DNA from: Ascaphus truei
Lineage: Eukaryota > Chordata > Amphibia > Anura > Ascaphidae
NCBI GenBank assembly: GCA_036426205.1
Contig: CM071587.1
Coordinates: forward strand, 124,001-188,000
DNA: 64,000 nt
Direction of reading: 5' to 3'
Made by a program: the position numbers and the translations under genes. Below are positions 1-11,989 of this stretch, one piece after another. The notes under the pieces were generated by a model. That model searched no databases. It had not been told where the DNA came from and saw only the letters and a program-made list of their open reading frames with translations. The first letter of the stretch is position 1, and every line of letters begins with the position of its first letter.

Positions 1-686
1 TTATTTTGAGTGAGTCCTGCTGCCTCTTCCATCACACCCTCCCTATACAACCTCACAGCCAACTGGCTTCCCCCATTGGTTTGTTACATTTGTCAGCTGA
101 ACCAATGACTTCCCAATGTCTTTCCTCTTCAGTACTTGAACGTGTCATTACTCCTGTATTCTGCCTCGTTTTGTGACCCAAGTGCATTATTTTGCACTTT
201 CTAGCATTATATTGTACTTGCCTCATTCTTTACCATTCTTCTAATATACCCAAATCATGAATCATTGTGTTTTCCCCCTCCCGAAAATGTCATCCCTGTT
301 GCAGATCTTGATGTGTCATCTCCAGAGGCGATGATCCCTTTACTTCCCCCTGGCGTGAGACTCACCGGCTTGTATTACTGCAACTTCTCCCCTAATCTGG
401 AACTACACCTATTAATAGTGACTGGTGAAACAGTTCTGTTACTGGTTTTGCAAGTACCCTACCTCCCCCCCCCCACACACCATCCCAAGCTCTTTCAATA
501 TTGTTGGAAGTGTCATGGCTGGCCCCATTCACTTGTCCACTTTCAGTTTTGAACGTTCCATTAAGACTTTGAGCCTCGATGAATAAATTTGTCCCATCTC
601 CTTTCCATTTATATTGCTAATCTTGTACCCTAACTGTGGTCCTTCACCTTCATCTGTGAAGACTACGCACAAATAATGATTTAGCT
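1..686. other. No recognisable feature
   Basis: Ordinary AT-leaning sequence with short C-runs. Short open frames here have no recognisable motifs. Confidence 0.4.
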
Positions 687-869
687 CAGGGGTGGCCAAC
701 TCCAGTCTTCAAGGCCACCACAAGGTCAGATTCTCAGGATATCTCTGCTTCAAGTACAGGTGGCTCATTCAGTGGCTCCGTCGAAGATGGAGACACCTGT
801 GCTGAAGCAAGGAAATCCCTAATACCCTGTCTCTTGGTGGCCCATGAGGACTGGAGGTGGCCACTCCTG
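687..869. mobile_element. Foldback MITE (family with termini GTGGCCAACTCC)
   Basis: The two halves are inverted copies: the left begins CAGGGGTGGCCAACTCCAGT and the right ends in the complement (GGAGGTGGCCACTCCTG). The arms include a 'gctgaagca...atccct' core that recurs at 28.8-30.4, 45.25, 50.4, 57.3 and 61.0 kb. Non-coding; CAG ends suggest a hAT-like non-autonomous element, but no clear target duplication is seen here. Confidence 0.75.
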
Positions 870-1143
870 ATTACAGCCATTTCAGGTCATTTGCTCTCTG
901 CTTTACATCAATATTCAAGGTGCATGGAGTCTATGCTAGCCTGGTACCTAGCCATCACGTATATACTCTGAGTGGGGACCCCACATTCTTATTAAGGCAT
1001 TATTATTTCACTTTACTCATTAGTGGGATCCACGCACCTATTTCGAACCCTTCCAGATTTTCGGTAGCTCCCTGGCCACCTTGTCCAACTATATTACTTT
1101 TTAAATGACTATTTATACCCACAATACTGTGATACATGTTTTA

Positions 1144-1637
1144 TCTATATCTATAAAAGTTAAATGTTTGTCTGTTGTGTTGTGCATTTTCTGATTGGTT
1201 GGCCCCTCTCGCTGGTGAGCTCTCCCATTGGCTGAGGAGCGGGGTTTGTGATGTCACAGTGGGCTGACGTCACACACAGGGGCTCACAGGCAATCTTCAA
1301 TATTTCTCACTCGTCCGCTTCTCCTCCTCACTGCAGGTAACCTCCCCTGGCGCTTCTCCTCACCCCGCGCCTAGCCACACTCTGCGGTGACCAGGAGCGC
1401 CGGGGAGGGGGCTAGCGGCTGGGGGAACATGCGGGAGGGGAGGTTGTAACACGTCACCTCCACCGGCCCTTCACCTCCTCACCACCCCTGCGGGCCCCGT
1501 ACTATCTCCCCTCAGTGCCCCCCCTCACCATCGCTGCCTCCCGCTTCCACCGCCTCAGGGGGCGGGAGGGGGGCCGCCGGAGCTGTGCAAAGGGCGGGGG
1601 AGGGGCGATCCCGGGCAACGCCGGGTATATCAGCTAG
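1144..1637 (+). mobile_element. Non-autonomous Helitron
   Basis: 5' end ATCTATATCTATAAAAG; 3' end with a hairpin (CCCGG-GCAACG-CCGGG) about ten bases before terminal CTAG, inserted between A and T. The interior is GC-rich with no RepHel coding. The same ends recur at 40.4-41.6 kb and, reversed, at 48.1-49.75 kb. The 5' boundary is uncertain by about 6 bp because the TCTATA motif is repeated. Confidence 0.85.
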
Positions 1638-1871
1638 TTAGTCAATAAATAAGTTATCACTTGCCTGATCTGGGGTTACCTTGGTTTGGTGGGTCAAGTT
1701 TTTCATACTTTAGACAAATCATGTACAGTCACTAAAACTCCAATGTAATTTAATATTAGGAAGGGGGAAAGATGAAGGAACTATTCCATGTAGCATGATA
1801 TCAAATATAAGAAAGGGTTAATAATGATGAAAAGTTGGGTTTTAAGTACGTTGGTCTTGTGTTTTCTGATA

Positions 1872-2101
1872 CAGCTCAACCCCGTTATAACGCGTTCCGT
1901 TACAACGCGGATCCGCTTATATCGCGATGCAAGCATGGCTCCCAATTTTCGTATTTATGAATACTTTTCAACAGGATTATTACTATCTTAAATACTTTAT
2001 TGTACAATGCATACAATTGTACATTATTTCTAATGCGATCCGCTTATAACGCGATGTGATTCTTTGGACCCCAAGGACAGAGTTATAAGGGGGTTGAGCT
2101 G
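1872..2101. mobile_element. TA-flanked MITE (Tc1/mariner-like)
   Basis: Inverted termini CAGCTCAACCCCGTTATAAC and the complement of TTATAAGGGGGTTGAGCTG, flanked by TA on both sides. Internal AACGCG/CGCGTT motifs. A close copy lies at 7,402-7,630. No transposase is encoded. Confidence 0.85.
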
Positions 2102-2369
2102 TAGTACTCTAGTAAAAAACATTTGAAACTTTGCAAGTACTGTATGGGCTGAGTGAATTCACCATAACACATGAGTCTGAATGTTATATTTATGTCTTGA
2201 TTCGCTTACCCTACATATTTGTATTGTTATATTCCCTGTTATAATTCACACATTATATAAGTTATGGTGAGTAAAAAAAGTGACAAAAAGCCTCCGCCGT
2301 ACAGTGTCCAGCAAATAAAAGTATCACGTGTGAGCACCTTAAACACGTCTCAGCCAGGTCTGCAATCCT

Positions 2370-2560
2370 GCTCTTCCCCGATATCTCTTAGCACACAATG
2401 CTTCCACTGCAGCCAGGGATTCTCAGAAATGACATGCAAATGAGCACCGTGTGTCACTATTTACTACATGTCCATTTCCCCAAATGACTGGCTGCAGTGG
2501 AAACACTGTGTGCTAATAGATAATGGGGGAGAGCAGGATTACAGACCTGGAACTTCCATC
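2370..2560. repeat. Dispersed inverted repeat containing ATGCAAATGAGC
   Basis: 'CTTCCACTGCAGCCAGGGAT...ATGCAAATGAGCAC' is followed by an inverted arm (CTGGCTGCAGTGGAAACACT). The same family appears near 31.33, 31.79 and, reversed, 44.3-44.5 kb. Class unknown; MITE-like. Each copy contains an octamer ATGCAAAT, but nothing shows regulatory use. Confidence 0.6.
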
Positions 2561-2599
2561 CTTATTCTCTCTCTCTTTTTTTTTAATAATAAACTTCAA

Positions 2600-4019
2600 A
2601 CGATAACACCCACGTCATCCGCAATATATGTAAAACAGGGACGGGTGGGAATTGCTGGCAAGCAAGGCGTGGACTGACCATGCGCCCTGCCAGCCGAACT
2701 ACCTAACCTCCCTCGCTCCCACCCCAACCGTATCACCCGCATCACCCGAAGGTGGGAGCGGGGGCAGTGGGGAGGGGGTTAGAGTGGCCAGGCAGCAAAG
2801 AAGGAGGTAAGAGGGGAGCTGGGACCCACCCATCACGCTGCTCTTCCCTTAGGGCTCCAGGCAGCTTGATGATTATTTTCTCAGCTGCTGTCAATGTAAT
2901 TAATAGGGTGGTCCCACGTACATACTGCATTACTACCTGCCGAGTTCCCCGCTAAGCTTCATCTTCATCTTCACAGCACCGCGGGCCAGGGATTTGGCGA
3001 ATCTGCTACAGGCGATGGACAGTAGGATTTCCCAGGTACACGCGTATCGAGCTGTGGAATACCGAGAGCTGCAGAGGTCTGTCCCAGCGTGAGCAGGGCT
3101 GCCGTCCCTGAGAGCTGCAGAGGTCTGTCCCAGCGTGAGCAGGGCTGCCGTCCCATACCCTAGCCGTGGCTTGCAACAACACGGCGCCGATGTCTGTGAG
3201 AAGCGCATGGAGTAGCCACAGATGAGAGGGGAAACTTTCCGATTATCCACTGCCTCATTCCTACCATCTTCTGGTAAGCGGGAACTCTTGCCCTAGCAGG
3301 ATTGTACAAGTGGGACCCATATTCATTTTTATCATATATTGTGTTTAATTATTGTACTGATTTATTATGTCATATTAAATGTGTTTGTTTTTTTAAATTA
3401 TTGTAGTCACCTGTTGTTCTCAGCATTTGTTTTCTCTGTTTGTCTTTAGTCTTTAGTTTTCACTAAGTGTTATACAGTATTATACTATGTATTTTTATTT
3501 TTCGTTTCATGTTTGATCATCCACACGTGGAGTATCACATTGGATCTGCCAGCATCATCATTTCTGGTTGTATATATCCTTTACAAATGTATACTTATTC
3601 TGTATAATTTTGTTTTCATTAAATTGAAAAGCTATTGTGCAATTCTTGATCAGGATTCCATGACTGTCTCACAAAGGCAAACCTTTCAGTATGCATGTAT
3701 ATAGCATCCGGGTGTGGCCGTAAAAAGCATGTTTCTACATATTTACTTTTCCATGGCCTGCAACATTTTCTTACGCAAGAGTAGGTTCAGCGGCAGTAAT
3801 TTTTATAATGGTATAATTGAGGCTTTGAAGGCACGGGAGTATGGGATTATTTGCGTATTTTATAGATACATGGTTTCATGACCAAGCAGTCGACTAAGAC
3901 GGAAACTGAAAATGGGTTTGTTTTTAAATTTGTCTTCTTCCTCAATTTGATAGTTAGTATTTGCATTTTGTCATAACAATAATTAGATACTTTTATAGTC
4001 ACCGCCTCAGATTCTTCAC
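2600..4019. other. Largely featureless; one 44-bp tandem duplication at about 3,068-3,155
   Basis: The segment 'gagctgcagaggtctgtccc...' is present twice in tandem around 3,068-3,155. I see no gene or transposon otherwise. Confidence 0.5.
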
Positions 4020-4475
4020 CTCCTCATCCTAACTCTCCTCCTGCCTTCCTCTGCTGTTTTTCTGCTGTCACAGCTGATCTCCTCTTCTCCCTCTATCACT
4101 TGCCTTCTAACCCTATTCCCTCCAAGCTCCTATAACCTCTTGCTCCAACTATAATCCCTACGTTCACACATATTTTGAACCCCTCCCTCTACTCTGGTAC
4201 CTTTCCCGCCTCCTTCAAACACATTAGTTATACCCTTACTCAAAAACAGCAAGCTTGATCGTGCCTGTCTCTCTAATTACCGGTGTCTTCCTCCTGCCTT
4301 TTGACTGTAAACCTCATGGGCGCCTTGTGTTCTCTTGCTTGTTCCATTTTCTCACGTCCTATTCTCTTCTAGACCCTCTACAGTCTGCAATCTGGCTTCC
4401 GCACTGCTCACTCCACTGAAACAACCCTCACTAAAAAAACTAATGACCTCCATGCTGCCAAAAATCAAGGTGTCA
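4020..4475 (+). pseudogene. L2/CR1-type LINE reverse-transcriptase fragment
   Basis: Broken plus-strand reading frames give pieces matching the N-terminal part of L2-type reverse transcriptase: NPSLYSGTFPASFKHI, DPLQS and the TNDLHAA segment. Frameshifts and stops separate them and no catalytic YxDD is present. Degraded, partial and non-functional. Confidence 0.65.
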
Positions 4476-4639
4476 AGATAATGTCATGAGATATTATGTA
4501 TTTTAATCAATCTGGTGCTTCAGGGATCAATGAACTACAACTGGTTACAAAATACAATATGTTGGGTTTGTAACAGGTCAGGACTTTTTCCGGGTTTGTG
4601 CTTGTCTTCAAAGAGAACTTAATTGGGGGGAATTGGGGG

Positions 4640-5147
4640 GAAGGGGGTGGTGACACACGCACAAACATACTCATAGACACTGAATATGCCATTTTTAATC
4701 TTCCAAACTCAGATACAGAAAGGGAAAGAGCGAACCAAGCCGGAAAAAGCAAACTCATACATATTATAGCCATGGTAGCAAGAAACATTATTCTGCAGCA
4801 ATGGATTCACAATACCTCCCCATCATTAAAACTATGGAAAGAAAACATGTTTAGCTTATTTACACTAGATTGGGTAGAAGCAATGACTGAAAAAGAAAGG
4901 AAGGTGGAGAAATGCTTCCAAACATGGGAGAGCTTTATTGCCACACAATCAGATGAGACAAAGTTAAGATTACAGTAACAGTTTCAATACACCGCGTGGT
5001 TTGCGACACGCACACTTGCCAGAAACCCTCAAAATAAGAATGGGATCATTACGCAGCCCAAAACATGAAGCTGAGAGACTGAAATAGACCAGACAAGTCT
5101 GTGCACAGCCACCACACTTAAAGCTGCAGTTTAAAAAAAAAAAAAAA
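4640..5147 (+). pseudogene. L1/Tx1-type LINE ORF2 C-terminal fragment
   Basis: Plus-strand frame with YAIFNLPNSDTERERANQ, KLIHIIAMVARNIILQQWI, SLKLWKENMFSLF and KCFQTWESFI, the pattern of L1-clade ORF2 C-termini (arginine/alanine helix, W..W, short W-rich end). A stop at about 4,976 is followed by a 3' tail that may run to the A-run at 5,131-5,147. 5'-truncated. Confidence 0.7.
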
Positions 5148-5166
5148 TATATATATATTTTCCCAT

Positions 5167-6620
5167 TCAATATGTGTAAGAGCTGTGCAGGGAGATCGCC
5201 TGTAAGAGCCGTGCAGGGAGATACAGCTCTCTGTGCAGGGAGATTGCCTGTAAGAGCTGTGCAGGGAGATTGCCTGTAAGAGCCGTGCAGGGAGATGCAG
5301 CTCTATGTGCAGGGAGATTGCCTGTAAGAGCTGTGCAGGGAGATGCAGCTCTCTGTGCAGGGAGATTGCCTGTAAGAGCTGTGCAGGGAGATTGCCTGTA
5401 AGAGCTGTGCAGGGAGATCGCCTGTAAGAGCTGCACAGGGAGATGCAGCTCTCTTAGACATCATCAGCACATCTCTCTGGCAGGGAGACGCCTGTAAGAG
5501 CTGTGCAGGAGATCAGCTCCTGCAGGGAATTGCCTGTAATAGCTGTGGCAGGAGAATGCCTCTCTTGTGCAGGGTAGATCTGCCTGTAAGATGTGCAGGG
5601 AGATGCAGCTCTCGCGTGGCAGGGAGATTGCCTGTAAGAGCTGTGCAGGGAGATCAGCTCTCTCTGTTGGCAGGACAGATCGCCTGTAAGAGCTGTGCAT
5701 GTAGAGCATGCACTCCTCTCGGTGCAGGAATGCCTGTACGAGCTGTGCAGGGAGATGCAGCTCTCCGTGCAGTGAGAGATTGCCTGTAAGAGCTGTGCAG
5801 GGAGATACAGCTCTCTCGTGCAGGGAGATCGCCTGTAAAGCTGTGGCAGGGAGATGCTCTCTCGTTCGCAGGGATATGCCTGTAGAGCTGTCGGCAGGAG
5901 AATGCAGCTCTCTCTGTGCAGGGAATCGCCTGTAAGAGCTGTGCAGGGAGATGCAGCTTCTCTCTGTGCAGGAGATCGCCTGTAAGAGCTGTGCAGGAGA
6001 GGCTCAGCTCTCTCTTGCAGGGAGATCGCCTGTAAGAGCTGTGCAGGTGATGAGCTTCTCTCGTGCAGGGAGATCGCCTGTAAGAGCTTGCAGGGAGATG
6101 CAGCTTCTCTCGTGCAGGGAGATCGTCCTATAAGAGCTAGCAGGGGATCGCCTGTAGAGCGTCAGGGTGATGCAGCTCTCTCTGTGCAGGGAGATGCCTT
6201 AAGAGCTGGCAGGGAGATGTCAGCACTCTCTCTGTGTCAGGGTAAACTCTGTAAGAGCGTGCAGGATGCAGCTCTCTCCTGCAGGGAGATCGCCTGTAAG
6301 AGCTGTGCAGGGAGATGCAGCTCTCTCAGTGGCAGGAGATCGCCTGTAGAGCTGTGCAGGTGATGCGGCTCTCTCCTCTAGGGAGATCGTGCCTGTAAGA
6401 CTGTGGCAGGGAGATGCAGCTCTCTCTCAGTGCAGAGGGAGATCTCGCCTGTAAGAGCTGTGCAGGGATGCAGCTTCTCTCTGTCAGGGAGATTCGCCTG
6501 TAAGACGCACTGGGAGAATGCAGCTCGTGCTCAGTGTCAGGGAGATCGCTGTAAGTGTGCTCACAGGGAGATGGCAAGTGTCTACTCTGTGCAGGATGCT
6601 TAGATCGCCTGTAAGGACTC
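5167..6620. repeat. Minisatellite, ~35/70-bp unit (GTAAGAGCTGTGCAGGGAGA)
   Basis: Dozens of copies of 'agctgtgcagggagatcgcctgtaag' alternating with 'gcagctctctgtgcagggag'. Copies at 5,167-5,450 are nearly perfect; from about 5,470 they differ by frequent one-base insertions and deletions. Open frames across it, on both strands, are by-products. Confidence 0.95.
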
Positions 6621-6959
6621 AGTCCCAGTGATCGCGGCCATCGTTCGCACGACGCGAACAAGAGACGGCATTCTTCTATGGGCCCGGCCCCAGTCCTGGC
6701 GTGTGGACGCATGCTCCAAAGCGCATGGCGCGACTTGCATTAGGCAACACAAGAAAGGGTGTCTTGCTCATGCGGCGACTGGCGTCACATGTTTGATTGT
6801 GAACAATGAGAGTGAAACAGTTTAAACACAAGTTTTTATTTGAAATGAAATATACTAAAACTTTCCTTTTCTTTTACTGTGGCATGCCTCAGATCTGCGG
6901 CAGCTAATCTTCCGCGAAAAAAACAATGATGTAGATTGCTTATCTAAACAAACAGTATT

Positions 6960-7200
6960 TGCAACCCAATATTGCTTTATAATAATAATAGAATGTTCTT
7001 GTATGCGCTGCTATTTTTACGTAGCGCTTTACAGAGACATGTTGCAGGCACAGGTCCCTGCCCTGTGGAGCTTACAATCTGTTTTTGGGCCTGGGCACAG
7101 GGAGATAAAGTGACTTGCCCAGGTCCCACGGAGCCGACACTCGGGATTGAACCAGGCTCCTCTGCACTCTCATCAGTGTCTTTACTCATTGAGCACTCAC
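6960..7200 (-). mobile_element. L2-type LINE 3' tail (antisense)
   Basis: Starts with an (ATA)n run, then GTAGCGCTTTACAGA, 'cctgccctgtggagcttacaat' and 'aagtgacttgcccaggtc', the familiar 3' end of vertebrate L2/CR1 elements read backwards. No coding part. Confidence 0.65.
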
Positions 7201-7401
7201 TCTCCTGCTTCACACTCAGTGCCACTCAGTGTCTTTACGATTTGTATGATTTTCGTGTTTTACGTAAATCATACTTCCATTATTTGCCCTGGTTCATTGG
7301 AATCCTAAAACATTAAAATTCTATTAAAAATATTACATCAAGTGTAAAACGGCCACAAGCTAATAGCTAGCTTGAACACAAGCCAGCACCACAAAGACAT
7401 A

Positions 7402-7630
7402 CAGCTGAACCCCGCTATAAACGCGATCCGTTACACACTCGAATCCGCTTAAAGCGCGATGCAAGCGTGGCTCCCACTTTTCGTATTTATGAATTTTACA
7501 GCACGATTATTGGTGTCTCAAATACTTTATTGAGCAAAGCATACAATTGTACATTATTTCTAACGCGATCCGCTTATAACGCGATGCTATTCTTTGGACC
7601 ACATGCACAGCGTTATAAGGGTTTGAGCTG
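7402..7630. mobile_element. TA-flanked MITE, second copy
   Basis: Same family as 1,872-2,101: begins CAGCTGAACCCCGCTATAAA, ends AGGGTTTGAGCTG, flanked by TA at 7,400-7,401 and 7,631-7,632, with shared internal CATACAATTGTACATTATTT. Confidence 0.85.
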
Positions 7631-7789
7631 TACTTAACAATGTACACAGATCCTCTCAGCCTCCCTTCAAGGAACAGAAAGTATTTTATGGGAGTCACAA
7701 AGGTCATTAATTTTTAATTTACATTTTCAACAAACTGCAAAACCTCAGGGAAGGGGCTGATCTGGCAGGCAGGGGAACGAAAGATGCTC

Positions 7790-8110
7790 CCTCCTAGCTG
7801 TTGCTTGCTGGTCTGGACTCCGTACCTACCGAGGGAGGGAGGAGAGAGGGAGGGGAGAGGAGAATAGGGGTGGTAGATCAGAGGAAGAGGGGAGAGAAGA
7901 ACGGGGGGGTTGGAGAGAGGTCGCTGGTGGGATCGTTCGGCTGAGTCCCGTGTTGAGGGATTGTATAGAAGGGGGTTGAGCTCGAGTAGAGATGGAGAAA
8001 AAGGTGGGGGGAGTCGAATTGATCCGTGGGGGGGGGGTGGGGGGTGCACGTGAGATGTGGGGGGGTGATGTGAATGCAGGGTGGTGTGATGTGGATGTGG
8101 GGGTTGTTTA
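7790..8110. other. G-rich, purine-biased stretch with no gene
   Basis: The plus strand is dominated by GGGAGG and GGGGTG runs. The proline-rich frames on the minus strand are composition effects. Confidence 0.6.
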
Positions 8111-8279
8111 AAATCAAATCATTACAAAAATATATACCAATTGTTTATTCAAAAGTATGAGTTCATTATTATTATTACCCCACTTCTTAAACGTCTATTT
8201 GTGGTTTACTCTCCTACCGTTTACAATGCATCCAGATAGGGGTTCCCCAAATATGTATCGAATACTAAGGGTTCCTCCA

Positions 8280-8435
8280 ACAAAAAGGTTGGGAATCACT
8301 GTCTCTATCCATACAAACACACTGCAGCCCCCCACCTCTATACACACAAACACCCACTGCAGGCCTACCTCTTTACAGAAACACACACTGCACGGGCTAC
8401 CTCTGTATACAGAAACACACACTGCTCCAGGGTTG
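8280..8435. repeat. Short tandem repeat, ~40 bp (TACAGAAACACACACTGC)
   Basis: Four to five imperfect copies of 'acctctatacagaaacacacactgca'. Confidence 0.7.
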
Positions 8436-8754
8436 CCACCTTCTATTGAAAGGCTAACGCGAGATAACATTTTTTAGATCTATTTATTATATATTTATTT
8501 ATCTTGCCTTTGGCTGTATCCTCCCCTCCAAATTCCATCAACATGGTCTGCGCGACGTCACGTAATGCACATTGCCATAACAACGAGCCGCTCCGTGACG
8601 TCACGCGCATCAAGTTGACATGACAACGGGTACGCATTATGGTGACGAGGCACACGGATGCCACATTGTCATGGCAACATGTCACCGCCACGCCTGACTT
8701 TAGTGTTCTTGTTGTCATGGCAACGGGGAGGGGGAGGGGGGCGCGTGACGTGAT

Positions 8755-8802
8755 GTGTAATGTTTTAAAGTGTCCCGGTTTTTCATTTTGAAAATCTGGT
8801 CA
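8755..8802. mobile_element. Right end of a DNA element with AGGGTGACCAG terminus
   Basis: GTCCCGGTTTTTCATTTTG followed by CTGGTCACCCT, the complement of AGGGTGACCAG. A matching left end begins at 9,064 and another right end is at 25,763-25,801. Its own left boundary is not resolved. Confidence 0.5.
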
Positions 8803-9063
8803 CCCTATTTCAAGCCACACCCTGGGGATAGATATTGACACTTTCCCAGAAGTGAGGAGTCTTTCTCCCGTTCCACCTGCGGAGTGGGACGATATACTAC
8901 CCTATGTATCATCAGGGGTAAGGAGCTGGGATGGGGCCCACAGGGCTTTCAGCAACGGGAGTGTGGCTCTAGGACTATCACTGCTGTGAACCTGACTATG
9001 AATAAAGACACGTTGGATTATAATATGGCTATCTTTATTGAACATCATCGGAGTGTCAGTGGT

Positions 9064-9105
9064 AGGGTGACCAGATTTACAAAAGTAAAAACCAGGACAC
9101 ATGAA
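9064..9105 (+). mobile_element. Left terminus AGGGTGACCAG of a DNA element
   Basis: AGGGTGACCAGATTTAC followed by AAAACCAGGACAC. It is inverted relative to the end at 25,763-25,801, so the two may bound one very large, repeatedly invaded element, or be independent copies. Confidence 0.45.
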
Positions 9106-9162
9106 ACAATTTTTATCAAACCATGATATCACCAACTGCGCTCCCTTCTCCTTGACCATGGG

Positions 9163-9880
9163 GGAGCTCGAGGGGACCCCCCCCCCGTCCACTTGGAACA
9201 GGTACCCACATATAAACAGACAAGTAATGACAGACTCAGTTTGGAGGTATAAAAGGCCGCGGCTTTGTTTATTAACAATCATATACTGGAGTAAGCGGCT
9301 ATTCCAAGGCCAGATGGGGTCAGAGTGTCAGCCAGGCCTTGGCCTGCTGCCCCCGGACCCGGCCGACCCTAAAGAGCCGGCCGTTGTCGGAGTGGGTTCC
9401 CGGTTGTCACGTTCGCTGACCCCGCCCATTCGCACTCCTAACCCCCATGGCGACGCCCTCCCAGCCGGAACCCGAGCCTTCTCTTGGCAAGGACAACATC
9501 ACTTACCCCGAACTGCTGCCGGCGACAGTGCAAAACGACCAACTGGAGCCTCCTGAAGGAACTTCAGTCCTTTGTTTTCTCGGAGGTCTTTCGGACTCTG
9601 CCCTATATAAAATAATGAGTGGTAACATGTTACCAGCTTACCCGGTAGTTTACAGACAGGCTTATCAACCAAGGGAATTGTAACTACTCCACAGAGTGGC
9701 CGGTAGGGCAAGCTATCTGCCCCCACTGTCTTGGCAATGGGGTGGGTGGGTGGGGACTTTCCTGCAGACCGGAGCAGATGGCCAGATTCACTCCCGGGCT
9801 GCCTCTTTTTGAGAGCTCCCTTGGCCTGTCCGTCGCTGACCCAGCCCATTCGCCTCAGTTCCGCGACGGTTGCGCCCGAG
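9163..9880 (-). mobile_element. Partial, rearranged copy of the 3.13-kb YR-retroelement unit
   Basis: Shares CCACTTGGAAC, ATAAACAGACAAGTAATGAC and the GGCCTTGGCCTGCTGCC segment with the starts of the two full units, then diverges. It has no RNase H or recombinase part. Confidence 0.65.
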
Positions 9881-10689
9881 ATCCTAGCGAGGTGAGGGGG
9901 GAGGGGGCTGCCCCCTGGCATGGGCTTTTCCCGTCGGCCTAATTGCTGGAGGGATGCTGACCAGGTGGGCTGAGCAGGGACCCCCCTCGCCTCCTCCCAC
10001 TTGGAACTGTACCCCAATAAACAGACAAGTAATGACAGACTCAGATTTGGAGGTATAAAGCAGCGGCTTTGTTTTAACAACATAATACTGGTAGCGCTAG
10101 CCAGGCCGAGTGGGGTCAGAGGTGTCAGCCAGCCTTGGCCTGCTGCCCACCGTACCGCGGCCGACCCTAAGAGCGGTTTGTGGCGCGTGTTCGGGGTCAC
10201 GTCGCTAGCTCCGGCCCATATCGCTCTACCGTCGACATCCCGCCCGAGCCCATCTGCAAGACAGCACTTACCGACCACGATGCCGCCAACAGGTTATTTA
10301 AAAACGTCCTAAATTAGACGTGCCCCAACAACCGCTAGGACCTTCTCCAACCCCTCCTGCCAAATCATGTGAACAGTCGCCCCTATCTCCGATAGTGTGT
10401 GCCGTCAGCGAAACGCCGATTGACTTGTAGTCGGACTCGGGATGGGATCTGCTATCCCCCACACGCGTCACGAACTTTCCCGCCATCTTGTTCAATATTT
10501 GACCCTCGCTCAGTCGTGGGCCAGGTGCCTCGCACCCCTCAAACTATCCTGCCCACTCAGTCCTAACCCAACAATCGGTACTCCTGGCCACAGCGTTTTG
10601 AAAGCCCGGCTTCTCTCTGGCCAGTGTATAAGCGTCTGTGAGGCCTAAGGGGATGAGTGGGTTTATCGAAGCACGCTAATCTCAGATAA

Positions 10690-11150
10690 TGCGGGCACTG
10701 GTTATAGGCCTGTACCTATCGTTAGACTTCCATCGCCCTATCTTTTGTATGCAGCTACTGACAGCCCGAGCGTGGTGCCTAGGTTTGCCGCCTCAATCGT
10801 ATGAATGGTCCGTTATTGTGCCTCGTCGAGACCCTGGTGTCTTAGGCACATGCGGAAAAAACCGCCAGTACTGGAATCTAGATACACGGTACCCGTCTGC
10901 TAAGGAGCAGGGGGCCTGACCGTCTGGCTGCATGCAATGTATTCCCTGAGCGTGCTCACTGGCAAAAATTGGTCCTGGTGCCAGTCCTCAACTGCATCCT
11001 CCCTCGCCTTTGCGCGACGTGCAGCCACGTCTCCCAGGTCGCAGTGCTGCGAAGGCCAAAGCCACGTCAGACAAAGTTCGGCCTCGGACCTGACAGGCAC
11101 ATTCTGTCTGTGGCCTGCATTAAAACCCCTCTAATATCGTGCGTCACTGG
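10690..11150 (-). pseudogene. Tyrosine recombinase remnant, unit A
   Basis: On the minus strand, in broken frames: WETWLH in the N-terminal part, ADGYRVSRFQYWRFF, then CLRHQGLDEAQ, RIEAANLGTTLGLSVAA and RIGRWKSN. This order fits the C-terminal catalytic domain of tyrosine recombinases in Ngaro/DIRS retroelements, where the second Arg lies in an HSFRIG-like motif and the nucleophilic Tyr follows GRWKS. Here the HSFR box reads TIRIEAAN and frameshifts interrupt the domain. Not functional as assembled. Confidence 0.75.
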
Positions 11151-11289
11151 CCTTCTGTCTGTCATTTGAACAACACAACTTGCCCTTAAGGGTGTCGTGC
11201 CCGCTCCACAGGTCGAGGGCAGGGATTGTGCGATTGGGTCCACCTAGGGGGGCCATTCCGAAACAGCGCCATCTATAACCGGGATCAAA

Positions 11290-11690
11290 GGTATCTCCAA
11301 TGTTAGTCGCCACCCCCGGGAACATGCCAAGCCTTGAACGCAATGTTCCTTGCAACATGCCAGTACGAAACTGTGCCAGACGGACAGCACCGGACGGGGA
11401 GCGCTGAGCCGAATTGTTCACGGCTTCCACCTACCCCCAATTTGTGCTGTCCAAAAATTTACTTGGTTATTCGATCTCCCCTGCGGCATGCAGTCGACCC
11501 GCAGGCCCGACATAATTTCAAGGAAATTCTCGGCGCAAGGTTCTAATGGTGCTTCTCACGCCAGTGGGGAGTGCCCCTGGCCTCGCTGCCCATTTTTTTG
11601 CCATTAAGTAGGCCCCAACCGACTGAACCCTGAAATGTCTGTAAACAACTGTAATTCGTTGTGCTATTGGCCCGGCCAGACGGGGGGGGC
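11290..11690 (-). pseudogene. RNase H remnant of the YR retroelement, unit A
   Basis: Minus-strand pieces HNELQLFTDISG (the DxSG start of a retroelement RNase H; FTDASG in relatives), a GAYLM..KWA segment and, at the end near 11,300-11,330, HVPGVATNIGDTF. That last piece resembles the 'HvPG..N.iADaLSR' end of DIRS/Ngaro and related RNase H domains. Frameshifts are present between the pieces. Confidence 0.7.
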
Positions 11691-11989
11691 TCGCCAACAG
11701 TTTTGCCGTTATAGCTCCTTTAACAACACGGCGACACAAACCGGCAAGTGCGTGGAGTTCGTGCGGGACGGGGGCATGGGTCGTCTCGCCCCGAACGTTG
11801 CTGCGGAGAGGGCCGGCCGAACAACCCTTCCTGCCGCATTACGCTTGCTGGCGAATACTAAGTGGCCTCAGCAGCGCCTGGAATGTCTCAATGTGGTTCT
11901 TGAGGGCTATGATTCCGCGGAGACAGCCTGGCTAGGGGGGACCAGCTTCTCCAGCAGGGAGCCTGCGACGTCAAAGCGTGTGGTACCCG

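Noticed and set aside
2933..3250. 105-codon minus-strand frame with internal repeat
   Set aside because: Only a 44-bp tandem duplication explains its repeats; no motif or splice context supports a gene.
9499..10278. 259-codon minus-strand frame
   Set aside because: It lies across the non-coding end of the retroelement unit and its partial copy, has no domain, and is not open in unit B.
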